From positions 1 to 37,747 of the forward strand of contig MFPD01000027.1 in NCBI GenBank assembly GCA_001784115.1: a DNA stretch of 37,747 bases, read 5' to 3'. This DNA is from Candidatus Levybacteria bacterium RIFCSPLOWO2_02_FULL_37_18 (GTDB lineage Bacteria > Patescibacteriota > Microgenomatia > Levybacterales > UBA12049). Shown here in pieces: positions 31,338 to 37,747 of this stretch (within the stretch, counting starts at the first letter, position 1; every line of letters begins with the position of its first letter). The position numbers and the translations under genes are program-made. The notes below the pieces were generated by a model. It was given only the letters and a program-made list of their open reading frames with translations, was not told the origin of the DNA and ran no database searches.

Positions 31338-33140
31338 CTATGAATTAGAGATGTTTGCCTGTTGTGTTGTATTAGCAGGAGGAATTTGTTGGGCTTGCTG
31401 TTTTGCTAAGAGTTCTTCCGGATTTGAGGTAATAAGCGTATGCTCAAACGGCGCCGCCATAACCTTCATGACAACATGATTTTGTCCGGCAAAAAATAAC
31501 CCTTCTCCAATGCCGGAACCAACCAAGAGTTGCTTCTCGCCCTCGGTTAAAAAAAAGGTTTTAGAAACAATGTCAGCCTCAGCTGTGCCTTGCCGTAAGA
31601 GAATTTGGATAGAGGAGTTTGACAAAACTGCTTTACCATAGTCAGTTGATAAAAAATCTTCTACGTCTTGAGTAGCTGTTGTTAATCCTAAGTAGTATTT
31701 CCTGGCCCGTTTGGCAATACTATAGACATACGAAGCAGAGTCCTCATATCTCATCATATACCACGCCTCATCTAAAATCAAAAGCCTTTTTTTGAGTGTT
31801 TTTCGAATTCTCGTCCAGACAAAATCTAAAATTATATGCATGGCAATGGGGCGCAGGGTTTCTTCAAGTCCCCGGATCGAAAACACAGTCATGGGGTTGG
31901 TGATATTAAAATTAGATTGCTGGTTAAAAATGCCTGCTAAACTTCCTTTAATAAATCGTTCTAAAAGCAGCGCTAAGTTTTTAGCAACAGGATCTTCCAT
32001 GCCCAAAAGCGTTTTGTATAAATCTTCCATTAAAGGTGGTTCTTTGGTTTGGGTCGCAGGATCAGGGGTTATGCCTTTTTGCCGGTAGGCTTCAACTAAA
32101 GCTCTGTCTAGAATTGCTTCCTGGGCAGCATCGAGTTTTCCCACCACTATTTTTAAAAGCCCGTGCAAAGACAAAATTTTAAGTCCTAATTCATTTTCTC
32201 CTTCTTGGTAAAGCCCGGAAAGATCAAACGGATTCATTCTTATAGGTGAGGCAGGAGTAAAAGAAAGAATCTCTCCGTTTAGAGAGCGGGTTAATTCCGT
32301 GTATTCTCCTTCCGGGTCAACAATAATTACTTCCGTGCCAAACATAAACTGCCGCATTGCCTCAAGTTTAATGAGGTATGATTTTCCCGAACCCGACTTG
32401 CCCAAAACGACTTCATTCGCGTTTTCCAGAGAAAACCTGTCAAAAATGACTAAAGATCCATTCTGCTCGTTTATGCCGTATAAAACACCTTTGTTTTGAG
32501 TCAGTGTGGCAGACGTAAATGGAAATGTTGACGCTAAGGAAGACGTATCCATGTTTCTGGTGATAAAAAGCCTGTTTTGGCCTAAAGGCATAGTTGATTT
32601 TACTCCGTCTTCCATTTGCAGAGTGGCAGTTTTTTCAACCAAAAGTACAGACGACAATGTTGCTTTTAAGCGTTTTGTCGCTTCCTCTAAATCAGAAAGC
32701 GTAGGGGAAGAAAGGGTAATGTAAAAGCTAAAATGGAAAAACCGCTCAATTCCTTTGGCAAGTTCTTCCTGAAGCGCTAACGCGTCTTCAAGACCTGCCT
32801 GAATAGTCGGGTCAAGCACCTTGCCTTTTTCTTGCTCGGAAGAAAGTGTTGCTTCCATTTCCGCGATTTTTCTTTTTAAATTGGTTAAGATATCGCCTGA
32901 CTCGGTCGGGTAGATAAACATGGAAAGATCCAGTGAGTGATCAAAGTTAATCAGCGGTTCAAGCCAGTTGGCAGATACGTATCTTGGGTAACCAACCATA
33001 AAAATCGTGCGATAGAACATGTCCCCAACTCGTATGTAGCGAAAATCAACTTCAACCGAAGAAGGGGCAAGAAGATCAGGCAGGGAAACCATGCCTTTTT
33101 CAAGGTTTTGTAATATGTTTTGATTAGGTTGTTTTGCCAT
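31338..33140 (-). CDS. VirB4/TraC-type secretion ATPase
   Basis: VirB4 ATPases energise assembly of type IV secretion and conjugation machines. The 600-residue product has Walker A VLGKSGSGKSYLIK (~247-254) and Walker B RLLILDEAWYMM (~452). Typical VirB4 stretches include IIVDPEGEYTELTRSL and YYLGLTTATQDVEDFL, the last resembling the RAD-like glutamine motif. The N-terminal domain is partly in the separate upstream gene 33124, which overlaps by 17 bases. A possible Shine-Dalgarno (AAAGGGG) precedes its ATG. It is the strongest anchor for calling the operon secretion-like. Confidence 0.92.
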   Translation of the reverse strand: MAKQPNQNILQNLEKGMVSLPDLLAPSSVEVDFRYIRVGDMFYRTIFMVGYPRYVSANWLEPLINFDHSLDLSMFIYPTESGDILTNLKRKIAEMEATLSSEQEKGKVLDPTIQAGLEDALALQEELAKGIERFFHFSFYITLSSPTLSDLEEATKRLKATLSSVLLVEKTATLQMEDGVKSTMPLGQNRLFITRNMDTSSLASTFPFTSATLTQNKGVLYGINEQNGSLVIFDRFSLENANEVVLGKSGSGKSYLIKLEAMRQFMFGTEVIIVDPEGEYTELTRSLNGEILSFTPASPIRMNPFDLSGLYQEGENELGLKILSLHGLLKIVVGKLDAAQEAILDRALVEAYRQKGITPDPATQTKEPPLMEDLYKTLLGMEDPVAKNLALLLERFIKGSLAGIFNQQSNFNITNPMTVFSIRGLEETLRPIAMHIILDFVWTRIRKTLKKRLLILDEAWYMMRYEDSASYVYSIAKRARKYYLGLTTATQDVEDFLSTDYGKAVLSNSSIQILLRQGTAEADIVSKTFFLTEGEKQLLVGSGIGEGLFFAGQNHVVMKVMAAPFEHTLITSNPEELLAKQQAQQIPPANTTQQANISNS

Positions 33141-33777
33141 TTTGTGCCCCTTTTACTACAGGTATTTGGATATCTTCGGATGTTGTTGCCGCGTCAATGT
33201 CGCTTTGGAGGGGATTAAATACAGAATAAAACAATCTTACCAATTCTTCTTTTTGTAAAACCTTTGCTTTTAGGTTAGTGCGGGCAATTTGCTCTAAGAG
33301 CGCGTTTGTCTTTGTGGTTAACGATGCTTTTGCCTGCGTGATAAAATCTTTGCTTTTTATGGCATGAGTTGCCCCCAGCTCTAAAGAAGAAAAAGAAATA
33401 ACGACATAAAAGCGTTTGTCCAAAATGCTGTTTTGTCTTACCAGTTCTCCGATATATTGACGGTATTGGGTAATATAGGTACCAAGCTTTTGCTCTTTTG
33501 CTTTCTGGGCTTCTCCGTCAAGTAGCTTAAGATACGAAGAAATATCTTCCCGTTTGCTTTTGATCAAGATCTGAATGGGGAATGAAAGCGAGTTTAATAA
33601 GCCCGCGTATCCTGCGATTTTGGCGTATTGTTCGGCTTGGGACAAAAGGGCAAAGTTAGTTGCTTCAATTTCGATTATCGAACACGCAAAGCCGTTGGTT
33701 AAAGCAACCACAGTATCTACTATATCCGCGATTTCGGTAAAGTATTGAGTTGTCGCGTGAATTTTTGTTTTGCTCAT
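33124..33777 (-). CDS. TraC/VirB4 N-terminal-domain-like protein
   Basis: The 217 residues look like the small N-terminal domain found at the start of TraC/VirB4 ATPases. They include the opening TTQYFTEIADIVDTVVALTNG and the stretch ALLSQAEQYAKIAGYAGLLNSLSFPIQILIKSKR. There is no P-loop. It overlaps PrgI by 4 bases upstream and the ATPase by 17 downstream, so the three are coupled and probably form one complex at the membrane's inner face. Confidence 0.75.
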   Translation of the reverse strand: MSKTKIHATTQYFTEIADIVDTVVALTNGFACSIIEIEATNFALLSQAEQYAKIAGYAGLLNSLSFPIQILIKSKREDISSYLKLLDGEAQKAKEQKLGTYITQYRQYIGELVRQNSILDKRFYVVISFSSLELGATHAIKSKDFITQAKASLTTKTNALLEQIARTNLKAKVLQKEELVRLFYSVFNPLQSDIDAATTSEDIQIPVVKGAQNGKTT

Positions 33778-34967
33778 GTTCCGAATAATTGCTTTTTTAA
33801 TTCATTCCGATGGTCAATTGCAACAATTTCAAGTGGAGGAATAATTTCCCCTGTGGCAGAGAGTTCCGCGGGATCAAACGTATGCCTGCCTGAAGCATCT
33901 TCAAACGTTATTTTATAGCGGCCGTTTGGCAGGGGAGTGGCTGAGGCAAACTGTCCAATAACATTGGTCTTAAACGCCCTGACAGGATTTCCTTCCTGAT
34001 CCTGAATATCAATTAAAATACTCGGCAGGACATTTCCCCTGGGGTCTTTAATAACGCCGGTGATTAAATTCGGAACTTCCGGAGCATACGAAGAAATCGG
34101 CTTTGGAGTATTTGTCGAGGGTCCCAGACGTCTTCCGCGTGGTTTTTGAGCTTCAAACCTAGCTTTTAGAGCTATGAGCTCTTCTTCTAGTTGTTTTTTT
34201 TGAGCCAGGATTTCTTCGAGCTGCTTTTGCAGTTCTTCTGTTTTTTGATGTGCCACAACGGTATGTGTTGCTGTTTCTTCTTCTTTGGCCTGATCAAGTT
34301 CTTTTTTAAGATATTCTGATTCTTTTTCCAATTCTTTTTCCAACTCCTCGGGATTTTCTTTGTCAATGTGAATGGGCGTATCTTTTTTTGGCTGAGGGGC
34401 TTGCTCAGGTGTTGGAGTTTGTGAGGCAAAGGTTGAGCCGGAAACAGGATTCATGGAAATAATCTGAGGGGGGGGTGTGGAGGCAGGCTTTGTGTTTACA
34501 AGTATGGGGCTTGCCAGCACCGTTTTAATAAATAATTCTTCTTTTTCATCAAGTTTGGTTTTAGGTTTTTCAATCTTTTTTTTCGTGATTGTTTGGACCA
34601 TCTGAGAAATCTGCTGTTGGTTTATTTGACTTCGGGCTGTTGTTTTTTTAGGAATTGGTACGGAGATGTCTATTGGTTTTCCGATTTTACCATAGACATA
34701 CTGATCCGGAGCAAACAAAGCATGGACAAACAAGGAAAGCATGGCGTCAAAAGGCCTGCCTTCTATTGGTACAAACGCGAAAGAAAACCCTAGAGAAGCA
34801 GGAACTATTACCAAAGGAATTTTTGCAAAAATCGGGAAGGGCAAGGCATAGCAAATCCATGAGATAACACACCCAGATGCTAAATACAAAAACTGCTTAA
34901 TCGTCATGTTGCCGATAAGCTTAAACTGAAACCCGGTAACATTCTGGGGGATGGGATGATTTTCCAT
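33774..34967 (-). CDS. PrgI-family membrane protein with coiled coil and carboxypeptidase-regulatory-like domain
   Basis: Residues ~1-90 match the PrgI family (a VirB3-like type IV component). VTGFQFKLIGNMTIKQFLYL is followed by two hydrophobic segments and FVPIEGRPFDAMLSLFVHAL. A Lys/Glu-rich coiled coil (EELEKELEKESEYLKKEL and EILAQKKQLEEELIALKARF) leads to a C-terminal beta domain. That domain (GVIKDPRGNVLPSILIDIQD) resembles the carboxypeptidase-regulatory/CNA-B fold. At 397 residues it is a fusion, since PrgI alone is ~110. It leads the secretion-like operon; the facing of the C-terminal domain is uncertain. Confidence 0.85.
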   Translation of the reverse strand: MENHPIPQNVTGFQFKLIGNMTIKQFLYLASGCVISWICYALPFPIFAKIPLVIVPASLGFSFAFVPIEGRPFDAMLSLFVHALFAPDQYVYGKIGKPIDISVPIPKKTTARSQINQQQISQMVQTITKKKIEKPKTKLDEKEELFIKTVLASPILVNTKPASTPPPQIISMNPVSGSTFASQTPTPEQAPQPKKDTPIHIDKENPEELEKELEKESEYLKKELDQAKEEETATHTVVAHQKTEELQKQLEEILAQKKQLEEELIALKARFEAQKPRGRRLGPSTNTPKPISSYAPEVPNLITGVIKDPRGNVLPSILIDIQDQEGNPVRAFKTNVIGQFASATPLPNGRYKITFEDASGRHTFDPAELSATGEIIPPLEIVAIDHRNELKKQLFGT

Positions 34968-35015
34968 AATAATCTCAAATCTGATATCTCAAATGTCAAA
35001 TCTACATCTGAAATC
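34968..35015. repeat. Degenerate TCTCAAATCTGA micro-repeats
   Basis: The spacer between PrgI and the four-helix-bundle remnant is made of variants of ATCTCAAATCTG, ATCTCAAATGTC, AAATCTACATCTG. It is one of several A/T-rich micro-repeat tracts that sit at gene ends in this window. Confidence 0.5.
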
Positions 35016-35430
35016 TTAAAACCTTTTTCCTTTTAAGGTTAAAACACTAGATCCCAACATATTACTTATTTCTGTTAATTCTTCTAAAAGATATTGGGCA
35101 TTCAGTTTTTAATGCAGGACAAGAGCCTCTTAATAAACATAGCCAGTATTTTGTTTCGTTAGAAGATTTTAGAGCGATCTCGTAGAATTTAATAAAATCG
35201 CGTCGTGAACTCGCAGTTTGAGCTTCCATCATGTTTGCGCCGATCGAAGCAGCAGCGCGAAGAAACTGGTCACCAATCGACCAAAATGCTCTTTTATCAG
35301 GAAGGGAGTTTATAAACTTTATTATTGCTAAGGCAAATTGGTAAACCCGGACTTTTACGTCTTTAGATTTTAGATTTAAATTGTAGTTTTGCGATTTGCG
35401 ATTTGCGATTTGCGATTGGACAAGCGTCAT
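35016..35430 (-). pseudogene. Four-helix-bundle protein (23S rRNA IVP family), frameshifted
   Basis: The N-terminal two thirds, with QFLRAAASIGANMMEAQTAS and FYEIALKSSNETKYWLCLLR, are a clear 23S rRNA-intervening-sequence-type four-helix bundle. After LCLLRGSCPALKT the annotated frame becomes nonsense. The +1 frame then continues with NAQYLLEELTEISNMLGSS, the expected last helix, and ends at a TAA (35016). A single frameshift near 35095-35110 therefore breaks the gene, unless it is a sequencing error. The first codons are read from a GCGATTT heptamer repeat. Function of this family is unknown. Confidence 0.75.
35387..35417. repeat. Tandem heptamer repeat (GCGATTT)4
   Basis: GCGATTT occurs three times perfectly from 35391 and a fourth time as GCGATTG. 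It lies inside the start of the four-helix-bundle frame; copy-number change would shift that frame. Confidence 0.8.
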
Positions 35431-35436
35431 ACTGGC

Positions 35437-35442
35437 AGTATA
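35437..35442 (-). promoter_or_regulatory. -10 box of the four-helix-bundle gene
   Basis: TATACT on the minus strand lies 6 bases before the ATG at 35430. It repeats the leaderless spacing seen elsewhere. Confidence 0.5.
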
Positions 35443-35664
35443 GATTCAAATATATGATATCTCTATCTTTGGATATTTATCTGTGCATTGAGTGTATATC
35501 GTGAAAAATCTCTTTTCAACCCCCACAAAGCGAGTCAGACAGGATCAAAATAATGTGGATTTCGTGAAAAGTATACTTATGTGGATCAGTTGCTATTTTC
35601 TTTTACAGTTTTTCTTGGCCATCTTTGACGTTGAAGAATATTTAGAAAATGCCAAAATTGACTT

Positions 35665-36081
35665 TTAGGGTAAAGTAGAAATACCCACTTTTTTAAAATC
35701 TGAATCTAAAGAGATGACTGATTCGACATCAAATTTTTTAACTAAAGCAATAGTTGTGGCATCTGTTAAGGACAGTTTATGCTCAAAAAATTTTTGAACT
35801 ATTTCAAACGCCTCTGATTGTATTTGCTCATCAACCCAAAGCTCTATTATGTTGGAATTTTTTATTCCGTCATTGATTAGATTAATGAACCTTTTGGTTA
35901 TTTTAAGATCAGTATCATAAATCAGCCTAGTTACTGTTTCGTCAATCACATCATTTGAGGTGTGAATTATTATGCCTTTCTTTGAAAGCTGTTTGACTAG
36001 ACTCTTGATAGTTAAATGTTTGGGCTGTTTTGATAAAGAGTAGGAAATCCAGGCAGAGGTATCTATAAAAACTTTGCGCAT
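35665..36081 (-). CDS. PIN-domain ribonuclease toxin (VapC-like)
   Basis: PIN toxins cleave RNA, often tRNA, when released from their antitoxin. The acidic residues are visible in FIDTSAW, DVIDETVTRL, LSLTDATTIAL and SLDSDFKKVG. The length (138) is typical. It starts 2 bases after the ribbon-helix-helix antitoxin gene. The region 35443-35664 downstream holds no gene or RNA that I can recognise. Confidence 0.88.
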   Translation of the reverse strand: MRKVFIDTSAWISYSLSKQPKHLTIKSLVKQLSKKGIIIHTSNDVIDETVTRLIYDTDLKITKRFINLINDGIKNSNIIELWVDEQIQSEAFEIVQKFFEHKLSLTDATTIALVKKFDVESVISLDSDFKKVGISTLP

Positions 36082-36083
36082 TG

Positions 36084-36338
36084 TTAGTCTTTAAGATAAA
36101 TGTTATTTACATTTGTAGAAATATCTCTACTAGGACCTTTAGCAAAGCCTGCCATTTTAAGCAGGGAGTTATTTTTCATTAGCTTCTTGCTGTGAGCTTC
36201 CAATAGCTTCCCATAAACCTTGGCCATACGGTCTATTATATCCCTGATGATTTTAGAGCGTGAAAGATTTGTCAGTTTGGTAAGCTCATCAAGAGTATTA
36301 ACTGAGTCTGGGTTTAAGTAGATCTGATATCTATTCAT
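36084..36338 (-). CDS. Ribbon-helix-helix antitoxin (VapB-like)
   Basis: From the ATG at 36338 the product has 84 residues. MNRYQIYLNPDSVNTLDELT is followed by NLSRSKIIRDIIDRM, a ribbon-helix-helix DNA-binding pattern (beta strand, then two helices). The basic C-terminal part would wrap the toxin. The track's start at 36389 lies upstream of the promoter and is rejected. Autoregulation is likely through the palindrome that overlaps its promoter. Confidence 0.85.
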   Translation of the reverse strand: MNRYQIYLNPDSVNTLDELTKLTNLSRSKIIRDIIDRMAKVYGKLLEAHSKKLMKNNSLLKMAGFAKGPSRDISTNVNNIYLKD

Positions 36339-36373
36339 ACATACACCATAACAAAGATGGTGTATGTTGTCAA
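36339..36373 (-). promoter_or_regulatory. VapBC promoter overlapped by a perfect 11-bp palindromic operator
   Basis: On the minus strand TTGACA (36373-36368), a 17-base spacer and TATGGT (36350-36345) end 6 bases before the ATG (36338), so the mRNA should be leaderless. ACATACACCAT (36339-36349) and ATGGTGTATGT (36357-36367) are perfect inverted repeats over the -10 box and spacer. Repressor binding would cover the polymerase site. Confidence 0.8.
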
Positions 36374-36496
36374 GTACGCTTACCACCATATTTGTAATAG
36401 ACCCGCTTTTGCTGCTTTGCCTAACTTGAGAAGCCTGAACATGGGGAATTTGTTCGGGGACTGCAAGTGAGGGCGCTAAAACAGGTTCAATAAAAG

Positions 36497-36526
36497 TTTA
36501 CAAAAAGAGGAGGAATGGGTTATAAT
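36497..36526 (+). promoter_or_regulatory. Promoter of the AbiEii-type pair
   Basis: TTTACA (36497-36502), an 18-base spacer and TATAAT (36521-36526) precede the ATG at 36533 by 6 bases. The region 36390-36496 upstream holds no gene; a hairpin (CCTGAACA/TGTTCGGG) is seen there without a clear role. Confidence 0.65.
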
Positions 36527-36532
36527 GCGGGT

Positions 36533-36772
36533 ATGGTAAAGATTTGGGATTATGATATAAATGAGCTTAAGAAAACCGAAGGCGGTAGAAGGATAATTCT
36601 GGAAAGAATGATTAATTATGGTCCTGATGAAGGAGAAAAAATCAATCTTTCCGAAGTAAAAAAAAATTGGGATAAACTACAGCTCTTTACACTGCAAAAA
36701 AGATTATTAGAACTTTTAATATGGGGAAAGTACATCTCCTCACGAAAGAGCAAAACACCATTTTGGATGTAG
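36533..36772 (+). CDS. Small protein partnered with the AbiEii-like toxin, possible antitoxin
   Basis: The 79-residue product (MVKIWDYDINELKK, then GGRRIILERMINYG) is charged and helical. I do not recognise a family. The track start at 36515 is rejected because it overlaps the -10 box. It overlaps the toxin gene by 52 bases in another frame, the usual order antitoxin then toxin. The winged-helix AbiEi antitoxin normally found with AbiEii is absent. The antitoxin role is inferred from position only. Confidence 0.6.
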   Translation: MVKIWDYDINELKKTEGGRRIILERMINYGPDEGEKINLSEVKKNWDKLQLFTLQKRLLELLIWGKYISSRKSKTPFWM

Positions 36773-37377
36773 TAAGACAAAACAAGCTTGTTGCGTCCAA
36801 TTTTTATTTCACAGGCGGTACAGCGTTAAGTACGTACTATCTTCAGCATCGATACTCTGAGGATTTAGATTTTTTTAGCGAGAACAAATTTGACAATCAA
36901 ACCATTTTTACCATTATGGAAGAATGGAGCAAGACTCATAATTTTAGATTTGACTCTAGGTTTTCTCAGGTGGTTTATGTATTTAATCTTGTTTTTGCAA
37001 ACAATGCAAAGTTAAAAGTTGATTTTGCTCTATATCCTTACAAGAGACTTGAAAAAGGAGTTATGTATGACGGAATTGAAGTGGATAGCTTATCTGATAT
37101 TGCAGCAAACAAGTTATTGACTATCGCTCAACGGACAGATATTAAGGATTTTGTTGATTTATATTTTCTATTAAACAAATATACCATTTGGGATTTGATT
37201 GAGGGAGTTCGAATAAAATTTAGAATGAGGCTGCAACCATTTTTAATTGCTTCTGATCTGCTAAAAATAGATGAGTTTGATGTATTGCCGAAAATGATCA
37301 AGCCATTAAAGCTTGATAATTTAAAATCATTTTTTCGGGAAAAGGCAAAAGAATTAGCCCTAAAAGATGTGGAGTAG
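36721..37377 (+). CDS. AbiEii/AbiGii-type nucleotidyltransferase toxin
   Basis: AbiEii-type proteins transfer nucleotides to RNA targets and act in phage defence or as toxins. FYFTGGTALSTYYL (GGTAL) followed by RYSEDLDFF (DxD) is the nucleotidyltransferase signature, KLKVDFALYPY supplies the third acid, and LSDIAANKLLTIAQRTDIKD matches the conserved KDxxD region (KDFVDLYFLL). 218 residues, complete. The start overlaps the upstream small gene. Confidence 0.85.
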   Translation: MGKVHLLTKEQNTILDVVRQNKLVASNFYFTGGTALSTYYLQHRYSEDLDFFSENKFDNQTIFTIMEEWSKTHNFRFDSRFSQVVYVFNLVFANNAKLKVDFALYPYKRLEKGVMYDGIEVDSLSDIAANKLLTIAQRTDIKDFVDLYFLLNKYTIWDLIEGVRIKFRMRLQPFLIASDLLKIDEFDVLPKMIKPLKLDNLKSFFREKAKELALKDVE

Positions 37378-37437
37378 AAAATCCTGAATCTTAAGGAATC
37401 AGGAATAAAACTAAGCCTTTTTTCACGAGGCCAAGGT

Positions 37438-37747
37438 TTATCCTGCTTTTACCTTGCTCTTTTTCCTGCTCTTGCCATGCCGTCCGAGTTGAGAGATTTC
37501 TAGAGCAGGAGGAGACGGTTCGACAACAGGTTTAGGAGTCGTTTGAGAAGGTGTGAGTGTTGGAAGCGCCTGAAGAAGGAGTAAGGGTGGGAGAGGGTTC
37601 ATTTTTTTGAACTGTTGTCGAAGCTGTAGGATAGTGGCTTGGGAATATTTTTTCCCTCGGATAATCCACGTGTTTTTTTATCGACTCATTCTGAACTATC
37701 TGAAAGCAGCGAATCAGAATCTATAAAATGGAGATGCTGAAACCGAG
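37438..37747 (-). pseudogene. Decayed or partial proline-rich reading frame at the window edge
   Basis: On the minus strand one frame reads PTASTTVQKNEPSPTLTPSS and then stops. The next frame continues LPTLTPSQTTPKPVVEPSPP and ends ...KSRKKSKVKAG before a TAA at 37440-37438. This looks like one Pro/Thr-rich linker and basic tail broken by a frameshift. No domain is recognisable, and an in-frame TAG lies further upstream. The gap 37378-37437 shows only a weak CCTGAATC/AATCAGG hairpin. Confidence 0.35.

Noticed and set aside
34187-34429. Lys/Gln-rich 80-residue minus ORF inside PrgI
   Set aside because: It is an alternative frame of the coiled-coil coding region, where the Glu/Lys-rich sequence keeps all frames open.
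35443-35664. Gene or RNA in the spacer downstream of the PIN toxin
   Set aside because: No open frame with family similarity or stable structure was found; it remains unexplained sequence.
36389-36389. Upstream start of the VapB frame (MVVSVLDNIHHL...)
   Set aside because: It would place the promoter and palindromic operator inside the coding sequence; the ATG at 36338 fits the ribbon-helix-helix N-terminus.
36436-36466. Hairpin CCTGAACA...TGTTCGGG as a small RNA or terminator
   Set aside because: It has one mismatch, no T-tract and no promoter of its own that I can see.
1-37747. CRISPR array or tRNA/rRNA genes
   Set aside because: No regularly spaced identical direct repeats with unique spacers, and no tRNA cloverleaf or rRNA stretch, were seen. 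The repeats present are palindromic and scattered.

Overview
The window looks like a stretch of a Patescibacteria (CPR) chromosome, most likely Microgenomates-like, with the replication origin inside it. Supporting signs are the low GC content, very compact genes, DUF4012 and PrgI/VirB4-type genes typical of that group, and nearly absent Shine-Dalgarno sites. Many genes have a TATAAT-like box only 6-8 bases before the ATG, which predicts leaderless mRNAs. UGA is used as a normal stop (valS, dedA, rnpA, yidD, galE), which argues against the UGA=Gly lineages. The lineage call is inference; no 16S rRNA is present.

Layout. 1-5.8 kb: truncated IS3-like transposase, ruvC, the bL25 gene, a TPR membrane protein, valS and an ATPase/winged-helix regulator. 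5.8-15 kb: an accessory metabolic block with a GpgS-like glycosyltransferase, two alanine racemase paralogues, a HAD phosphatase, a GH63-type hydrolase, two eukaryotic-type hexokinase homologues (one interrupted by an in-frame TGA) and nth. I infer a glucosylglycerate or mannosylglycerate synthesis and breakdown module. 15-22.3 kb: DedA, an unknown membrane protein, galE, a DUF4012 fusion, RNase H and an O-antigen polymerase/ligase, i.e. an envelope polysaccharide neighbourhood.

22.3-27.2 kb is the conserved origin block jag-yidC-yidD-rnpA-rpmH (minus) and dnaA-oriC-dnaN (plus). The dnaA-dnaN spacer has four DnaA-box-like sites, a CCC tract and a DnaA-trio-like triplet run. 27.2-35 kb: an alpha/beta hydrolase, then a minus-strand type IV secretion-like operon (PrgI, TraC-N, VirB4 ATPase, SLT lysozyme-like protein, CHAP-like hydrolase and two related single-pass membrane proteins). 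35-37.7 kb: a frameshifted 23S-IVP-like four-helix-bundle gene, a VapBC pair with a clear operator, an AbiEii-type nucleotidyltransferase toxin with a small overlapping partner, and a decayed proline-rich reading frame at the edge.

The most striking overall feature is a family of palindromic interspersed repeats (ends GTCATTC/GTCATTGC...GCAATGAC/GAATGAC). They lie between genes and also inside conserved genes in frame: twice in valS, once in nth and about four times in the polymerase gene, including one element nested in another. The encoded proteins carry extra low-complexity segments but remain open.
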